This document shows positions 1-7,393 of a DNA stretch of 11,962 bases, piece by piece. The notes under the pieces were generated by a model. The model was not told the origin of the DNA and made no database searches. It saw only the letters and a list, made by a program, of their open reading frames with translations. The stretch covers positions 1-11,962 of the forward strand of contig CAZHWR010000051.1 in assembly GCA_964536085.1 (NCBI GenBank), written 5' to 3'. Position 1 is the stretch's first letter. Each line of letters starts with the position of its first letter. Position numbers and translations under genes: made by a program. The stretch comes from CAZHWR01 sp964536085. GTDB taxonomy: Bacteria > Bacillota > Clostridia > Oscillospirales > Ruminococcaceae.

Positions 1-1
1 G

Positions 2-118
2 AAAGACCTGCGCACCGGCTTTGAGTCGGGTAACGTCAACGCCGTTATGGACGGGGATCTGGACGGCTTTATCAACGCCTACCTGATTTGGGATAGAAAT
101 AAATCCTCTGCGGAATAA
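2..118 (+). CDS. C-terminal end of an unidentified protein (cut by left edge)
   Basis: An open frame enters from the left edge and ends at TAA 116-118, giving 38 residues that begin KDLRTGFESGNVNAV and end NKSSAE. Base composition is balanced and coding-like, in contrast to the very AT-rich DNA that follows, so I take it as the real end of an upstream gene. It contains DGDLDGF, which superficially recalls a calcium-binding or dockerin loop, but one short segment is not enough to support that. I do not recognise the family. No clear hairpin terminator follows within 60 bases. Confidence 0.55.
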   Translation, partial: KDLRTGFESGNVNAVMDGDLDGFINAYLIWDRNKSSAE

Positions 119-355
119 TATCCGCCATTATATTTTAACGTCCGCCGAAAATAATATAATCATATAAGGCTTTGTCGGCACTGAAGCAAAGTTTTAAAAT
201 TTTTCGGTTTAATTATTCTTAAAATAACGACATTTTAATTTTATTTCAGAATTAAAATGCTCAAGAATTAAATTTTAATTCTTTTTTAAAATTAAAAAGC
301 CGACCACTTATGCTATTTTATATTCAAAGATAAAAAGTTTAAGGAGTTATTAGCT
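119..355. other. AT-rich intergenic spacer with inverted repeats
   Basis: The 237 bp between the left-edge gene and the pyruvyl transferase gene holds no supportable ORF. It is dominated by A and T runs. Positions 263-283 form a perfect palindrome (AAGAATTAAA, one-base loop, TTTAATTCTT) followed by a T run, so it could act as a weak terminator for the left gene. An imperfect inverted repeat bounds the AT-rich core: ATAAG...GTCGGC at 164-179 and GCCGAC...CTTAT at 299-311. I see no convincing -35/-10 pair. The promoter of the next gene presumably lies here, since its ribosome site is at 341-346. Confidence 0.5.
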
Positions 356-1690
356 TTGAAAAACATACTGATGCGCTGCGGCTGCACTCCGTTTTACAAT
401 CCAACCCCTATCGAAACTATTGAAAACGATTTGATTGCACAAAACGCCGGAAATATGATATACAGCTTCGGTATAACCCGAACTCTGATGACGAGTGAAG
501 ACGACAAATTCACACCCACGCGAAACAACATTTACAATATGCATCCGCAAGAGCTAAACGAAAAGCACGATGTTTTTATTATTCCCATGGCGGATGCGTT
601 CAGAGAGGATTATATTCCCCGGCTTAAAAAATACACAAAGCTTGTAAATCAGCTCAAAATTCCCTGCGTGCTTATCGGAGCGGGCGTTAAGGCTCCCATC
701 GGCTACGATATGTCCGACGGTTTTCCGTTTGATGACGACGTAAAGGCGTTTATAAAAGCGATTTTAAACAAATCGGCAGTCGTCGGAGTAAGAGGGCAGT
801 CGACCGCCGACTATCTTACAAAGCTCGGCTTTAAGGAAGGGCGCGACCATGTTGTCATAGGATGCCCGTCGATGTACACCTTCGGCAGAGAGCTTAAAAT
901 CCGCGATACAAATATCACCGCAGACTCACGGGTGTGCGTAAACTCCTCGGTGCGTTCGCCGCAGAAGCTTTTGGATTTTATCGACAAGAGCATCGGCGAA
1001 TTTCCCGATCACTGGTTTATACCGCAGCTTACAAACGAGCTTAAAACCGTGTACGCCGGTATACCGTACAAGGCGCTGAAGAAGGTTCGATATCACCGCG
1101 ATATCTCTGACCCGCTTTACGCCGAAAACAGGACGAGATTTTTCATCAACGTTCCATCATGGCTTGAGTTTTTACGTCAGGCTGATTTTTCGTTCGGCGC
1201 GCGGCTTCACGGAAATATCGCCGCAACGCTCGCGGGAACGCCCAGCATAATGATGGTAAAAGACGAACGCATGAAAGAGCTCGCGCAGTATCACGAGCTT
1301 TGCCACGTCACCGTCGAAGATGTTTACAAAAGCCAAAATATATTCGAACTGATCGAAAAGGCGGACTTCAAAAGTCCCGAAAGAAAACAGCGCGAAAATT
1401 TCGACAGATATATTGATTTCCTCGATAAAAACGGCGTTGACCATATCTATAAAACCGACCGCAACCGCAAAACGGCTCCGTTCGACGAGGTTATCAAAAA
1501 AATTTGTTTTCTGCCGGGCGTTTCCCCGATAGGCTGCGTGACGCTAAAAGAGCAAAGCGAGCGTCACGGTATTTACTCCGACTATCAGGCGCGGCTTGTC
1601 AACGAAGCGAAGGACAATTATATTCGTCTTACGGGAAAATTCAAAAAGCTCGGTCCGATGTATAAGATCGCCAAAAAAATTCTCGGATAA
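356..1690 (+). CDS. Polysaccharide pyruvyl transferase family protein
   Basis: 444 aa, TTG start at 356 preceded by AAGGAG (341-346) at 9-base spacing. The family (CsaB/WcaK-type, PF04230) transfers pyruvate from phosphoenolpyruvate to sugar residues of cell-wall or exopolysaccharides, giving acidic ketals; it is cytoplasmic. Visible hallmarks are the middle block VLIGAGVKAPIG, the block VVGVRGQSTADYL (about residues 141-153), CPSMYTFGR, and the C-terminal signature SFGARLHGNIAATLAGTPSI (about 279-298) with the conserved RLHG. The last 100 residues are charged, without membrane segments. The acceptor sugar cannot be read from sequence, and some family members in glycan clusters have no proven pyruvylation activity. 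It stands alone on the + strand, ending in a strong terminator, convergent with an operon that contains an O-antigen ligase, so a shared role in surface glycan is plausible but inferred. Confidence 0.85.
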   Translation: MKNILMRCGCTPFYNPTPIETIENDLIAQNAGNMIYSFGITRTLMTSEDDKFTPTRNNIYNMHPQELNEKHDVFIIPMADAFREDYIPRLKKYTKLVNQLKIPCVLIGAGVKAPIGYDMSDGFPFDDDVKAFIKAILNKSAVVGVRGQSTADYLTKLGFKEGRDHVVIGCPSMYTFGRELKIRDTNITADSRVCVNSSVRSPQKLLDFIDKSIGEFPDHWFIPQLTNELKTVYAGIPYKALKKVRYHRDISDPLYAENRTRFFINVPSWLEFLRQADFSFGARLHGNIAATLAGTPSIMMVKDERMKELAQYHELCHVTVEDVYKSQNIFELIEKADFKSPERKQRENFDRYIDFLDKNGVDHIYKTDRNRKTAPFDEVIKKICFLPGVSPIGCVTLKEQSERHGIYSDYQARLVNEAKDNYIRLTGKFKKLGPMYKIAKKILG

Positions 1691-1730
1691 AAACGGTCCT
1701 TGAAAGCAATGCTTTCAAGGACCGTTTTTA
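1688..1730. terminator. Bidirectional intrinsic terminator
   Basis: Perfect stem of about 20 bp (left arm 1688-1707, right arm 1711-1730, loop AAT) with an A run on the left arm and a T run on the right arm. The left arm starts at the stop codon of the pyruvyl transferase gene, and the minus-strand stop of the PHP gene is at 1731-1733. One hairpin therefore ends both convergent transcription units. Confidence 0.92.
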
Positions 1731-2393
1731 TTACTCTATAATTTCATAATCTCCGCTTTTCAAAACAGAAATCAATTCGCTGTTTGATGTTATCGGGTTG
1801 CTTGTTAAAATTCCCTTGCCGGGCGTGAAAACCGCTTCGTGATAATCCGAGCCCGACGTTCTTATGAGCTTCGGATACTTGTCCGCCCATGCATGAGCTA
1901 TTTCATTTCTGGAAACTGCGCGCGGATTCCCGTTTACGACCTCAACGCCGTCTATGATTTCAGGATCGGTTATACGCATATTGTTCCTGAAGGGGTGCGC
2001 CTGTATTATCACGAGTCCGTTTTCGCGGCAGAACTCGGAATATTTCCCTATTCCCCACTCAAAAACCCTTTCAGCCGCCGAGATATGCTCTTTTTTCAAC
2101 CCGAAAACAAGATAATCGTTATCGCTCTCGCAAAATCTTATTTCCATGCCCAAAAGCACGTTTAACCTTCCGTCCGCGTGCTGTTTTACCGCATTATATC
2201 CCGCTAAAAATTCGCGCGCCATCTTTTCAGCGCCATCGGTCCTCCAATCTGGAAAAGTTGCATCGCTGAAATGATCCGTCAGAACCAGAGTGGTATACCC
2301 TGCGTTTATATAAATTTCAGCAAGCTTATCCGCCGGCACCTGACCGCACCGGCTGACATTTGCGCAATGCGCGTGAAGCTCTGTTTTAAACAT
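1731..2393 (-). CDS. PHP-domain metal-dependent phosphoesterase
   Basis: 220 aa from the ATG at 2393-2391. PHP-domain enzymes hydrolyse phosphoester bonds with a cluster of two or three metal ions; members include histidinol phosphatase, DNA polymerase X/III PHP domains and tyrosine-protein phosphatases of capsule systems. The metal ligands are visible: H7-A-H9, T-D40-H41, GME84, QAH133P and SGSD183YH185. It is a stand-alone, cytoplasmic-looking protein. I prefer this start because its ATG overlaps the last 8 bases of the O-antigen ligase gene (ATGTTTAA), a typical coupled junction, with AAAGGGA upstream. An in-frame ATG ten codons earlier (2423-2421) lacks a ribosome site and would deepen the overlap. 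It is the last gene of the operon. The substrate is unknown; a CpsB-like role in polysaccharide regulation is suggested only by the neighbour. Confidence 0.82.
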   Translation of the reverse strand: MFKTELHAHCANVSRCGQVPADKLAEIYINAGYTTLVLTDHFSDATFPDWRTDGAEKMAREFLAGYNAVKQHADGRLNVLLGMEIRFCESDNDYLVFGLKKEHISAAERVFEWGIGKYSEFCRENGLVIIQAHPFRNNMRITDPEIIDGVEVVNGNPRAVSRNEIAHAWADKYPKLIRTSGSDYHEAVFTPGKGILTSNPITSNSELISVLKSGDYEIIE

Positions 2394-3609
2394 AATCACA
2401 ACCGTCCCTTTCCCGCTTTTCATAAACGCCCGCGACAGAGAGCAAAAACATCGTTATAACACTCGTCTCCATGCCGGTAATAATAACATCCGTAACGCCG
2501 GAAACCATAAGAAAACAAATACACGACGCGGCTATGGCCGCCTGTCCGCCGCGGCGCGGACTTTTTTTTATTATAACACCGCACTTTATCAAATATGCCG
2601 CTATCAGAGCCAATCCGACTATTCCAAAGCAGAGCAGAAATTCAAGATACATATTGTGCGAGTGATACGCAAACACCATCCCCGAATCATGAACCGAATG
2701 AAAACAATATGCCCACATTCCCTCGCCGAAAAAAACGGTCATTGGATTTTTCAAAAGCATCGCGGCGCCGCTCCAAATATTAAGCCGTTTTGTCACAGTG
2801 GAGGCGAGCGAATCAAATCTCAGAGATGACTCCGGAAATATCACCGTCACCACGGCTATCGCCAAAATGACAACTGCGGCAGCGGCAAGTATGCGGTATT
2901 TTTTCATTAAAAACAGCAAAACAAGCAGTCCCGCGAAAAGCGCGATAAACATCGTGCGGCTTCCCGCCAAAAGCATGCTGCCGATATTCACGGCGAAAAT
3001 CACAGCATACTCAACTCTTACCCGCCCGCTTTGAAAAAAACGGTAAACGCATATCAAGGCGGCAATCGCGGCAATCGCCGCGAAATAATTCGCATTAAAA
3101 AAAGTGGATACGCTTCTGTAAACGTCATATGCCTTTAAAAGCCCGGTGAAATACTCGTGATTGTAAACAAAATACAGGCTTTTGTAAAGCTGGGTGTTGC
3201 CGGAGCGGATGATTATCATCTGCGCCGCGCCCACAACAAAGCTCACAACGCTGAGCACACAGAATATGTCGAGAATCATGCGGTAGAGCCTTCCGTTCAT
3301 AACAAGCCGCAGAAAAAGCCCCAGCCAAACGACCGCGGCAACGCAAAACGCGCCGAAAACACCGTAGACATTTCCCGCGTACACCGCAGACAGCAAAGAA
3401 AGCGCAGGCAGCAGCATAATAAACCGCGCACCGCCCTGCGCGAGCATACTTTGGCGTATATCACGCTTAAAAATCGAATATCCCACCGCAAACAGAACAA
3501 ACGGAACGCAAAAAAAATAAGGCAGGAATAAGCTCGCGGCGGTTATTACCACAAGCTTGTGTGCAAATTCAAGGGCTTTAAACTCACTCTTATTTGGTAT
3601 GAGCGCCAT
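2386..3609 (-). CDS. O-antigen ligase / Wzy-like polysaccharide polymerase family membrane protein
   Basis: 407 aa from the ATG at 3609-3607, with about ten to twelve hydrophobic segments. The Wzy_C/WaaL-type family (PF04932) joins or polymerises lipid-linked oligosaccharides on the outer face of the cytoplasmic membrane. The conserved features are a GSRT motif (216-219) at the end of a membrane segment and a long extracytoplasmic loop ending in HSHNMYLEFL (316-325) just before a C-terminal TM, matching the family's His-Asn-x-x-Leu signature. I chose this start because AGGAAGG lies about 12 bases upstream and the protein then opens with a normal short tail before TM1. A TTG at 3705, directly behind the previous stop, would add 32 residues without typical character. 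The 3' end overlaps the PHP gene by 8 bases. In a Gram-positive the substrate would be a capsule or wall polysaccharide rather than O-antigen. Confidence 0.8.
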   Translation of the reverse strand: MALIPNKSEFKALEFAHKLVVITAASLFLPYFFCVPFVLFAVGYSIFKRDIRQSMLAQGGARFIMLLPALSLLSAVYAGNVYGVFGAFCVAAVVWLGLFLRLVMNGRLYRMILDIFCVLSVVSFVVGAAQMIIIRSGNTQLYKSLYFVYNHEYFTGLLKAYDVYRSVSTFFNANYFAAIAAIAALICVYRFFQSGRVRVEYAVIFAVNIGSMLLAGSRTMFIALFAGLLVLLFLMKKYRILAAAAVVILAIAVVTVIFPESSLRFDSLASTVTKRLNIWSGAAMLLKNPMTVFFGEGMWAYCFHSVHDSGMVFAYHSHNMYLEFLLCFGIVGLALIAAYLIKCGVIIKKSPRRGGQAAIAASCICFLMVSGVTDVIITGMETSVITMFLLSVAGVYEKRERDGCDYV

Positions 3610-3705
3610 TTTGCGACCATTCCTTCCTGCAACAAAACAGTATATATTCACTATTCCGCTCGGGACGGCTCTATTCGGAAAGCCGATCCGCGCAGCTTCT
3701 TGCAA

Positions 3706-4692
3706 TCATTGCTCCGTGTCTTCGGAAGATTCGGTGATTTCTGAAGCTTCGGATTGCTCAAGCTCAATGGGCTCGTCAAAATCTGCGGACTCCGCGGCTT
3801 CCAATGCGTTTATCGATTCCTCTGCCGAAGCGGATTTATCCACTGAAGACGAGCATCTTTTCAGAAAAACTCCAATGTAAACAGCGGCCAAAACGCAAAC
3901 CGCAAGCTCCTCCACATTAAGTCCTACAACGCTGTCGGCAAAGCCGCCTATGCTGACAACGCCGATCATATCACACACACTGAGAATATAATTCGGGATT
4001 ACATAAACAAATCCAAATACTGCCGTACAGTATGCTGAAACAAGCAGCAGACGCGGCGCGGTCTTTCCCGAAAAGCTCATTCCGATTTTTGCAAACGAGC
4101 AAAGAAAAACCACCGCGGAGCTCAGGCTTAAAATATTGAAAAGATTCTCCGAGATATTGGCGATGGTCGTAAGCTCCATAAAGGTCATAATCAGCTTGCA
4201 CGCCATATAGAGCATGGGTACAACGATGTAAAAGCCAAACGGACGACCCTTTGCGCAGTCAAACGCACAGGTCGCAAACGCGGCGCAGGAGCCCGCCAAA
4301 AGTATTATCATCATCCATTCTTTAAATCCGCCAACGCCCTCGCTCACTCCGCTTGCCGCGAAATAAACGCTGCTGTATATCCTGCCCAGCGTCTGTATGC
4401 ACGTCAAAGCGGAAGCAACGGCTAAAAACACAGTAACTGTAAAACTTTTTTTCAGGCGCGTGCCGGCTTTGTACCTCCTGCTCATGCCGACAAGCGTAAA
4501 AATTATGCTTATCGGTATTCCTATCCAAAGAATCACATTTAGCAGCGCGACCGAAAAATGGTCTTTGTAAAATCCGGTTTCATAGTCGATAGCGCAAAAG
4601 AGCTGTACTGCTCTTGCAGCTACCGCCAACACCGCGGTCCCAACCATAATCCAAAAGCCCACCATGGGACTTAATCCCTTTTTTTCGCTCAT
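3706..4692 (-). CDS. Eight-TM integral membrane protein with acidic C-terminal tail, unknown function
   Basis: 328 aa from the ATG at 4692-4690, preceded by GGTGAT, a direct match to the 16S anti-SD tail; a GTG pair four codons upstream (4704) is possible but less likely. About eight hydrophobic segments run through the first 280 residues, with short loops and a basic stretch (SRRYKAGTRLKK) between TM2 and TM3. The last ~48 residues form a hydrophilic tail rich in Glu, Ser and Ala (for example ELEQSEASEITESSEDTEQ) that should be cytoplasmic if the N-terminus is. No catalytic or transporter motif is recognisable. It sits 37 bases after citrate synthase and 96 bases before the ligase, in the same direction, so it is very probably co-transcribed. 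A role in envelope or polysaccharide biology is only an inference from the neighbour. Confidence 0.75.
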   Translation of the reverse strand: MSEKKGLSPMVGFWIMVGTAVLAVAARAVQLFCAIDYETGFYKDHFSVALLNVILWIGIPISIIFTLVGMSRRYKAGTRLKKSFTVTVFLAVASALTCIQTLGRIYSSVYFAASGVSEGVGGFKEWMMIILLAGSCAAFATCAFDCAKGRPFGFYIVVPMLYMACKLIMTFMELTTIANISENLFNILSLSSAVVFLCSFAKIGMSFSGKTAPRLLLVSAYCTAVFGFVYVIPNYILSVCDMIGVVSIGGFADSVVGLNVEELAVCVLAAVYIGVFLKRCSSSVDKSASAEESINALEAAESADFDEPIELEQSEASEITESSEDTEQ

Positions 4693-4729
4693 TTTAATCA
4701 CCACAAGCTTTCATTAAAATCCGCCGTTA

Positions 4730-6079
4730 TTATCTTTTTTCAATCGGAATATACGGCTGACCCTTTGCCACCGCCTTATATGCGGGGCGTATTATTCTTT
4801 TTCCGTTGACCAGTTCCTCCAGCCGATGCGCGCACCATCCCGCCATTCTTGACGCCGCGAAAAGCGGTGTGAATAAATCGTCGGGGATTTTAAGCATCCT
4901 GTAGACCATGCCGGAATACAGATCGACGTTCGCACACATTATCTTGTTTAAGCCTTTTTCTTCAGCAAACACGCGCGGCGTGAGCTTTTCAATAAGGCTC
5001 AAAAGATTGAAATCCGCTTCAAATGCCGACCCTTTTGCAAGGCGCATAGCACAGCCTTTTAATATGACCGCACGGGGATCGGACTTTGTATAAACCGCAT
5101 GACCCATGCCGTAAATAAGTCCTGTTTTGTCGTTCGCCTGTTTTCTTATTATTTTTCTTAGATACTCATAAACCTGCCGTTCGTCGGTTATGTCTTCGAC
5201 ATTTTGCTTTATGTTATCAAGCATCTGGACGGCTTTGATGTTGGCGCCGCCGTGCCTCATGCCTTTAAGAGAACCGACCGCGGCGGCGTAAGCCGAGTAA
5301 GCGTCGGTTCCGGACGAGGTCAGCACACAGCAGGAAAACGTCGAGTTGTTTCCGCCGCCGTGCTCCGCGTGAAGCGTCATGCAAATATCCAAAAGACGCG
5401 CTTCCTCTTCGGAATACTCCCTGTCGTCCCGCAGGGTGGAAAGTATGCTCTGCGCAGTGGTTTCCTCCTCGCGCAAAGGGTGGAACACCATGCTGCCTCC
5501 GTCGTAATGGCGGCGCTTTACCTGATACGCTGAAACTATTATCCTCGGCAGTCTGGCTATTAAATTAACAGACCTTATAAGCTCAGCCTCAATCGAGCGG
5601 TCCTCGGCTGTTTCGTCATAGGTATAAAGCGCCAAAATCGCCCTGCCCATCTTATTCATGACGTTTGGGGACGGCGCTTTTATTATCATGTCGTCGATAA
5701 AGCTTTCCGGAAGCTCGCGCCTTTTTGAAAGCAAAGACGTAAAGTTTTTAAACTCCTCGGCGTTCGGCAGCCTGCCGAACAAAAGCAGATAAACAGTTTC
5801 CTCGAAGCTATAGCGTCCGCTTTGCGTACATCCGCTCACAATATCGTTTATATCTATGCCCCGGTAACTCAGCTTACCGTCAATCGGTTCTTTTTCCCCT
5901 TCGTTGAGAATATATCCGTGAACGTTGCATATATTTGTTATCCCAGCCAAAACTCCGGTACCGTCTGAATTGCGCAGTCCTCTTTTGACTCTGTATTTTG
6001 AATAAAGCGAATCGTCTATGGTGTTATATCTGTTAAACTCCTCGCATAAAGATTTAATAACCGATGCGTTTTCAGTCAA
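4730..6079 (-). CDS. gltA: Citrate synthase (citrate/2-methylcitrate synthase family)
   Basis: 449 aa. It condenses oxaloacetate and acetyl-CoA to citrate in the cytoplasm. The Si-type active-site blocks are all present: LHAEHGGGN (His237/His240, oxaloacetate binding), MRHGGAN (His276, catalytic), GMGHAVYTKSDPRA (His327 and Arg336) and NVDLYSG (Asp386, catalytic), followed by SRMAGWCAH (Arg411). The N-terminal SYRGIDINDIV block is typical. The length exceeds short ~370 aa forms because of extra N-terminal residues and a mid-protein insertion (about 155-225), as I recall for clostridial members. The start is TTG at 6079-6077: no in-frame ATG exists before the upstream stop, and AAAGGGG lies about 11 bases ahead. 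It is the first gene of a four-gene operon with a SigA-type promoter 40-65 bases upstream. 2-methylcitrate synthase activity cannot be excluded, but no prp genes are visible. The symbol is by analogy with the E. coli gene. Confidence 0.93.
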   Translation of the reverse strand: MTENASVIKSLCEEFNRYNTIDDSLYSKYRVKRGLRNSDGTGVLAGITNICNVHGYILNEGEKEPIDGKLSYRGIDINDIVSGCTQSGRYSFEETVYLLLFGRLPNAEEFKNFTSLLSKRRELPESFIDDMIIKAPSPNVMNKMGRAILALYTYDETAEDRSIEAELIRSVNLIARLPRIIVSAYQVKRRHYDGGSMVFHPLREEETTAQSILSTLRDDREYSEEEARLLDICMTLHAEHGGGNNSTFSCCVLTSSGTDAYSAYAAAVGSLKGMRHGGANIKAVQMLDNIKQNVEDITDERQVYEYLRKIIRKQANDKTGLIYGMGHAVYTKSDPRAVILKGCAMRLAKGSAFEADFNLLSLIEKLTPRVFAEEKGLNKIMCANVDLYSGMVYRMLKIPDDLFTPLFAASRMAGWCAHRLEELVNGKRIIRPAYKAVAKGQPYIPIEKR

Positions 6080-6116
6080 TAGAATCTCATCCCCTTTTTC
6101 ATCCTGTTAAAGATAA

Positions 6117-6145
6117 ATTTTATCATATCACACCATATTAGTCAA
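6117..6145 (-). promoter_or_regulatory. SigA-type promoter of the citrate synthase operon
   Basis: On the minus strand, TTGACT (6145-6140) is followed by exactly 17 bases and TAAAAT (6122-6117). Each hexamer matches consensus at five of six positions. The predicted start of transcription is near 6110, about 30 bases before the TTG start codon, leaving room for the AAAGGGG ribosome site. It lies in the divergent region shared with spoIID. No operator palindrome is evident. Confidence 0.75.
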
Positions 6146-6221
6146 GTAAAGCGCGCACCCCGAAATCGCCTGTTTACCGACTTGCACCGCACAGACTCTG
6201 AAAGGAAAGGAATTCATAACC

Positions 6222-7283
6222 ATGAAAAAAATATTTTCCGCGGCGGCAGTTATTTCACTGCTTTTGCTAATCATACCCACAGTGGCGTTTATCTCGCAAA
6301 GCGATCCGCCCAGCGCAAGGGAAACGTTTTTATCGTCGAGCGAATCGGAAAGCGGGCGGAGCGCTTCCTCTGCCGCCGAGTCCGGCTCCGACTCCGAATC
6401 AAGCTCCGAATCCACTGCGCAGACCTCCGCCGGAAACGTAATTTACAAGGTGTACGACGTTTCATCGGACAAGGTTTTGAGCTTAAAAGCCTCCGACTAC
6501 ATAAAGGGAGTCGTCGGCGCGGAAATCCCGGCCTCGTATGAAACCGAGGCGATAAAAGCGCAGGCCGTCGCCGCTAACACCTACGCTCTGCGTATTATAG
6601 CGCAGAACAATACGGATGAGTCGCTCAAGGGCGCGTCGCTTTCGACCGATCCAAATAAGTATCAGGCGTACAAATCCAAAAAACAGCTTAAAAAAATTTA
6701 CGGAGCCGACTTTGAAAAGAACTACAAAAAAATAAGCGACGCCGTAGACGAAGTTATCGACCAAGTGATAGTTTACAACGACGAACCGATTGCCGCTGTT
6801 TTCCACGCTGTTTCCGCAGGAATGACCGAAAATTCCGAAGACGTGTGGGGAAACAGCGTTTCTTATTTAAAATCGGTAAAAAGCGAGAAAGACAAAACCT
6901 CGCCGGACTATTCCTCCACAGTTTCTTTCAAGGCAAGCGAGGTGAAAAGCAAGCTGAAAAACAGCTATGAAATATTAAAGCTCCCGCTGTTTAAATCCAA
7001 CTGGTTTAAAATAACCACCCGCTCCAACGCGGGCAGCGTTGAAAAGATAAAAATCGGCAACATCGAAGCTGCAGGGCAGGATATACGTCTTATTTTTTCT
7101 TTGCATTCCTCAAACTTCACCGTATCGTATAAAAACGACGTTTTTACGTTTGAAACAAAGGGCTACGGTCACGGCGTGGGGCTATCGCAATACGGCGCAA
7201 ACGAACTGGCAAAGCAGGGCAAAAGTTACAAGGAAATCCTCACGCACTATTACACCGGCGTGACCATCAAGAAAATATCGTAG
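6222..7283 (+). CDS. spoIID: SpoIID/LytB-domain lytic transglycosylase (stage II sporulation protein D)
   Basis: 353 aa, ATG at 6222 with AAAGGAAAGGA about 10 bases upstream. SpoIID cleaves denuded glycan strands during engulfment of the forespore, working with SpoIIP and SpoIIM at the mother-cell membrane. An N-terminal membrane anchor (residues 5-23) is followed by a Ser/Glu-rich linker (about 31-70) and the SpoIID domain (about 73-353). The domain shows IKGVVGAEIP with the expected catalytic Glu101, AIKAQAVAANTYAL, the block FHAVSAGMTENSEDVWG, and the C-terminal KGYGHGVGLSQYGA (313-326). Odd point: the whole protein has no cysteine, whereas the SpoIID proteins I know carry a zinc site using Cys near the DPNKYQAY region (about 143-150). 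It could be a SpoIID-like paralogue used outside engulfment. It is transcribed divergently from citrate synthase; I could not find a convincing SigE promoter. Confidence 0.88.
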   Translation: MKKIFSAAAVISLLLLIIPTVAFISQSDPPSARETFLSSSESESGRSASSAAESGSDSESSSESTAQTSAGNVIYKVYDVSSDKVLSLKASDYIKGVVGAEIPASYETEAIKAQAVAANTYALRIIAQNNTDESLKGASLSTDPNKYQAYKSKKQLKKIYGADFEKNYKKISDAVDEVIDQVIVYNDEPIAAVFHAVSAGMTENSEDVWGNSVSYLKSVKSEKDKTSPDYSSTVSFKASEVKSKLKNSYEILKLPLFKSNWFKITTRSNAGSVEKIKIGNIEAAGQDIRLIFSLHSSNFTVSYKNDVFTFETKGYGHGVGLSQYGANELAKQGKSYKEILTHYYTGVTIKKIS

Positions 7284-7343
7284 CGTAAAATACCGCGCTG
7301 TAAAATGCGCGGCAAAGGCGCAGTTTACCATGTAAAGCACATA

Positions 7344-7373
7344 AAAAAGCGGCGAATTGCTTTACCGCTTTTT
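7344..7373. terminator. Bidirectional terminator between spoIID and the SPFH pseudogene
   Basis: AAAAAGCGG (7344-7352) pairs with CCGCTTTTT (7365-7373) around a 12-base loop, with a T run on the right for spoIID and, on the other strand, a T run for the minus-strand SPFH gene. A shorter GC-rich hairpin (CCGCGC 7293-7298 with GCGCGG 7307-7312) precedes it without a T run. Confidence 0.78.
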
Positions 7374-7393
7374 GTACACACAATTTCAGGCTA

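Noticed and set aside
31..100. Dockerin or EF-hand reading of DGDLDGF in the left-edge fragment
   Set aside because: Only one partial loop, wrong spacing for a dockerin repeat, and too little sequence to judge.
3157..3531. + strand ORF of 124 codons
   Set aside because: Antisense to the transmembrane part of the O-antigen ligase gene; its Lys/Arg/Asn/His-rich product is typical of a shadow frame.
3610..3705. Extension of the O-antigen ligase to the TTG at 3705
   Set aside because: Directly behind the previous stop but with no good ribosome site; the added 32 residues do not look like a membrane-protein N-terminus, while ATG 3609 has AGGAAGG upstream.
6146..6210. SigE- or SigF-type promoter for spoIID
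   Set aside because: I looked for ATA...CATACA-like and GNATA...GG patterns at proper spacing and found none convincing.
7293..7312. GC-rich hairpin just after spoIID as its terminator
   Set aside because: No T run follows; the hairpin at 7344-7373 with T runs on both sides is a better terminator.
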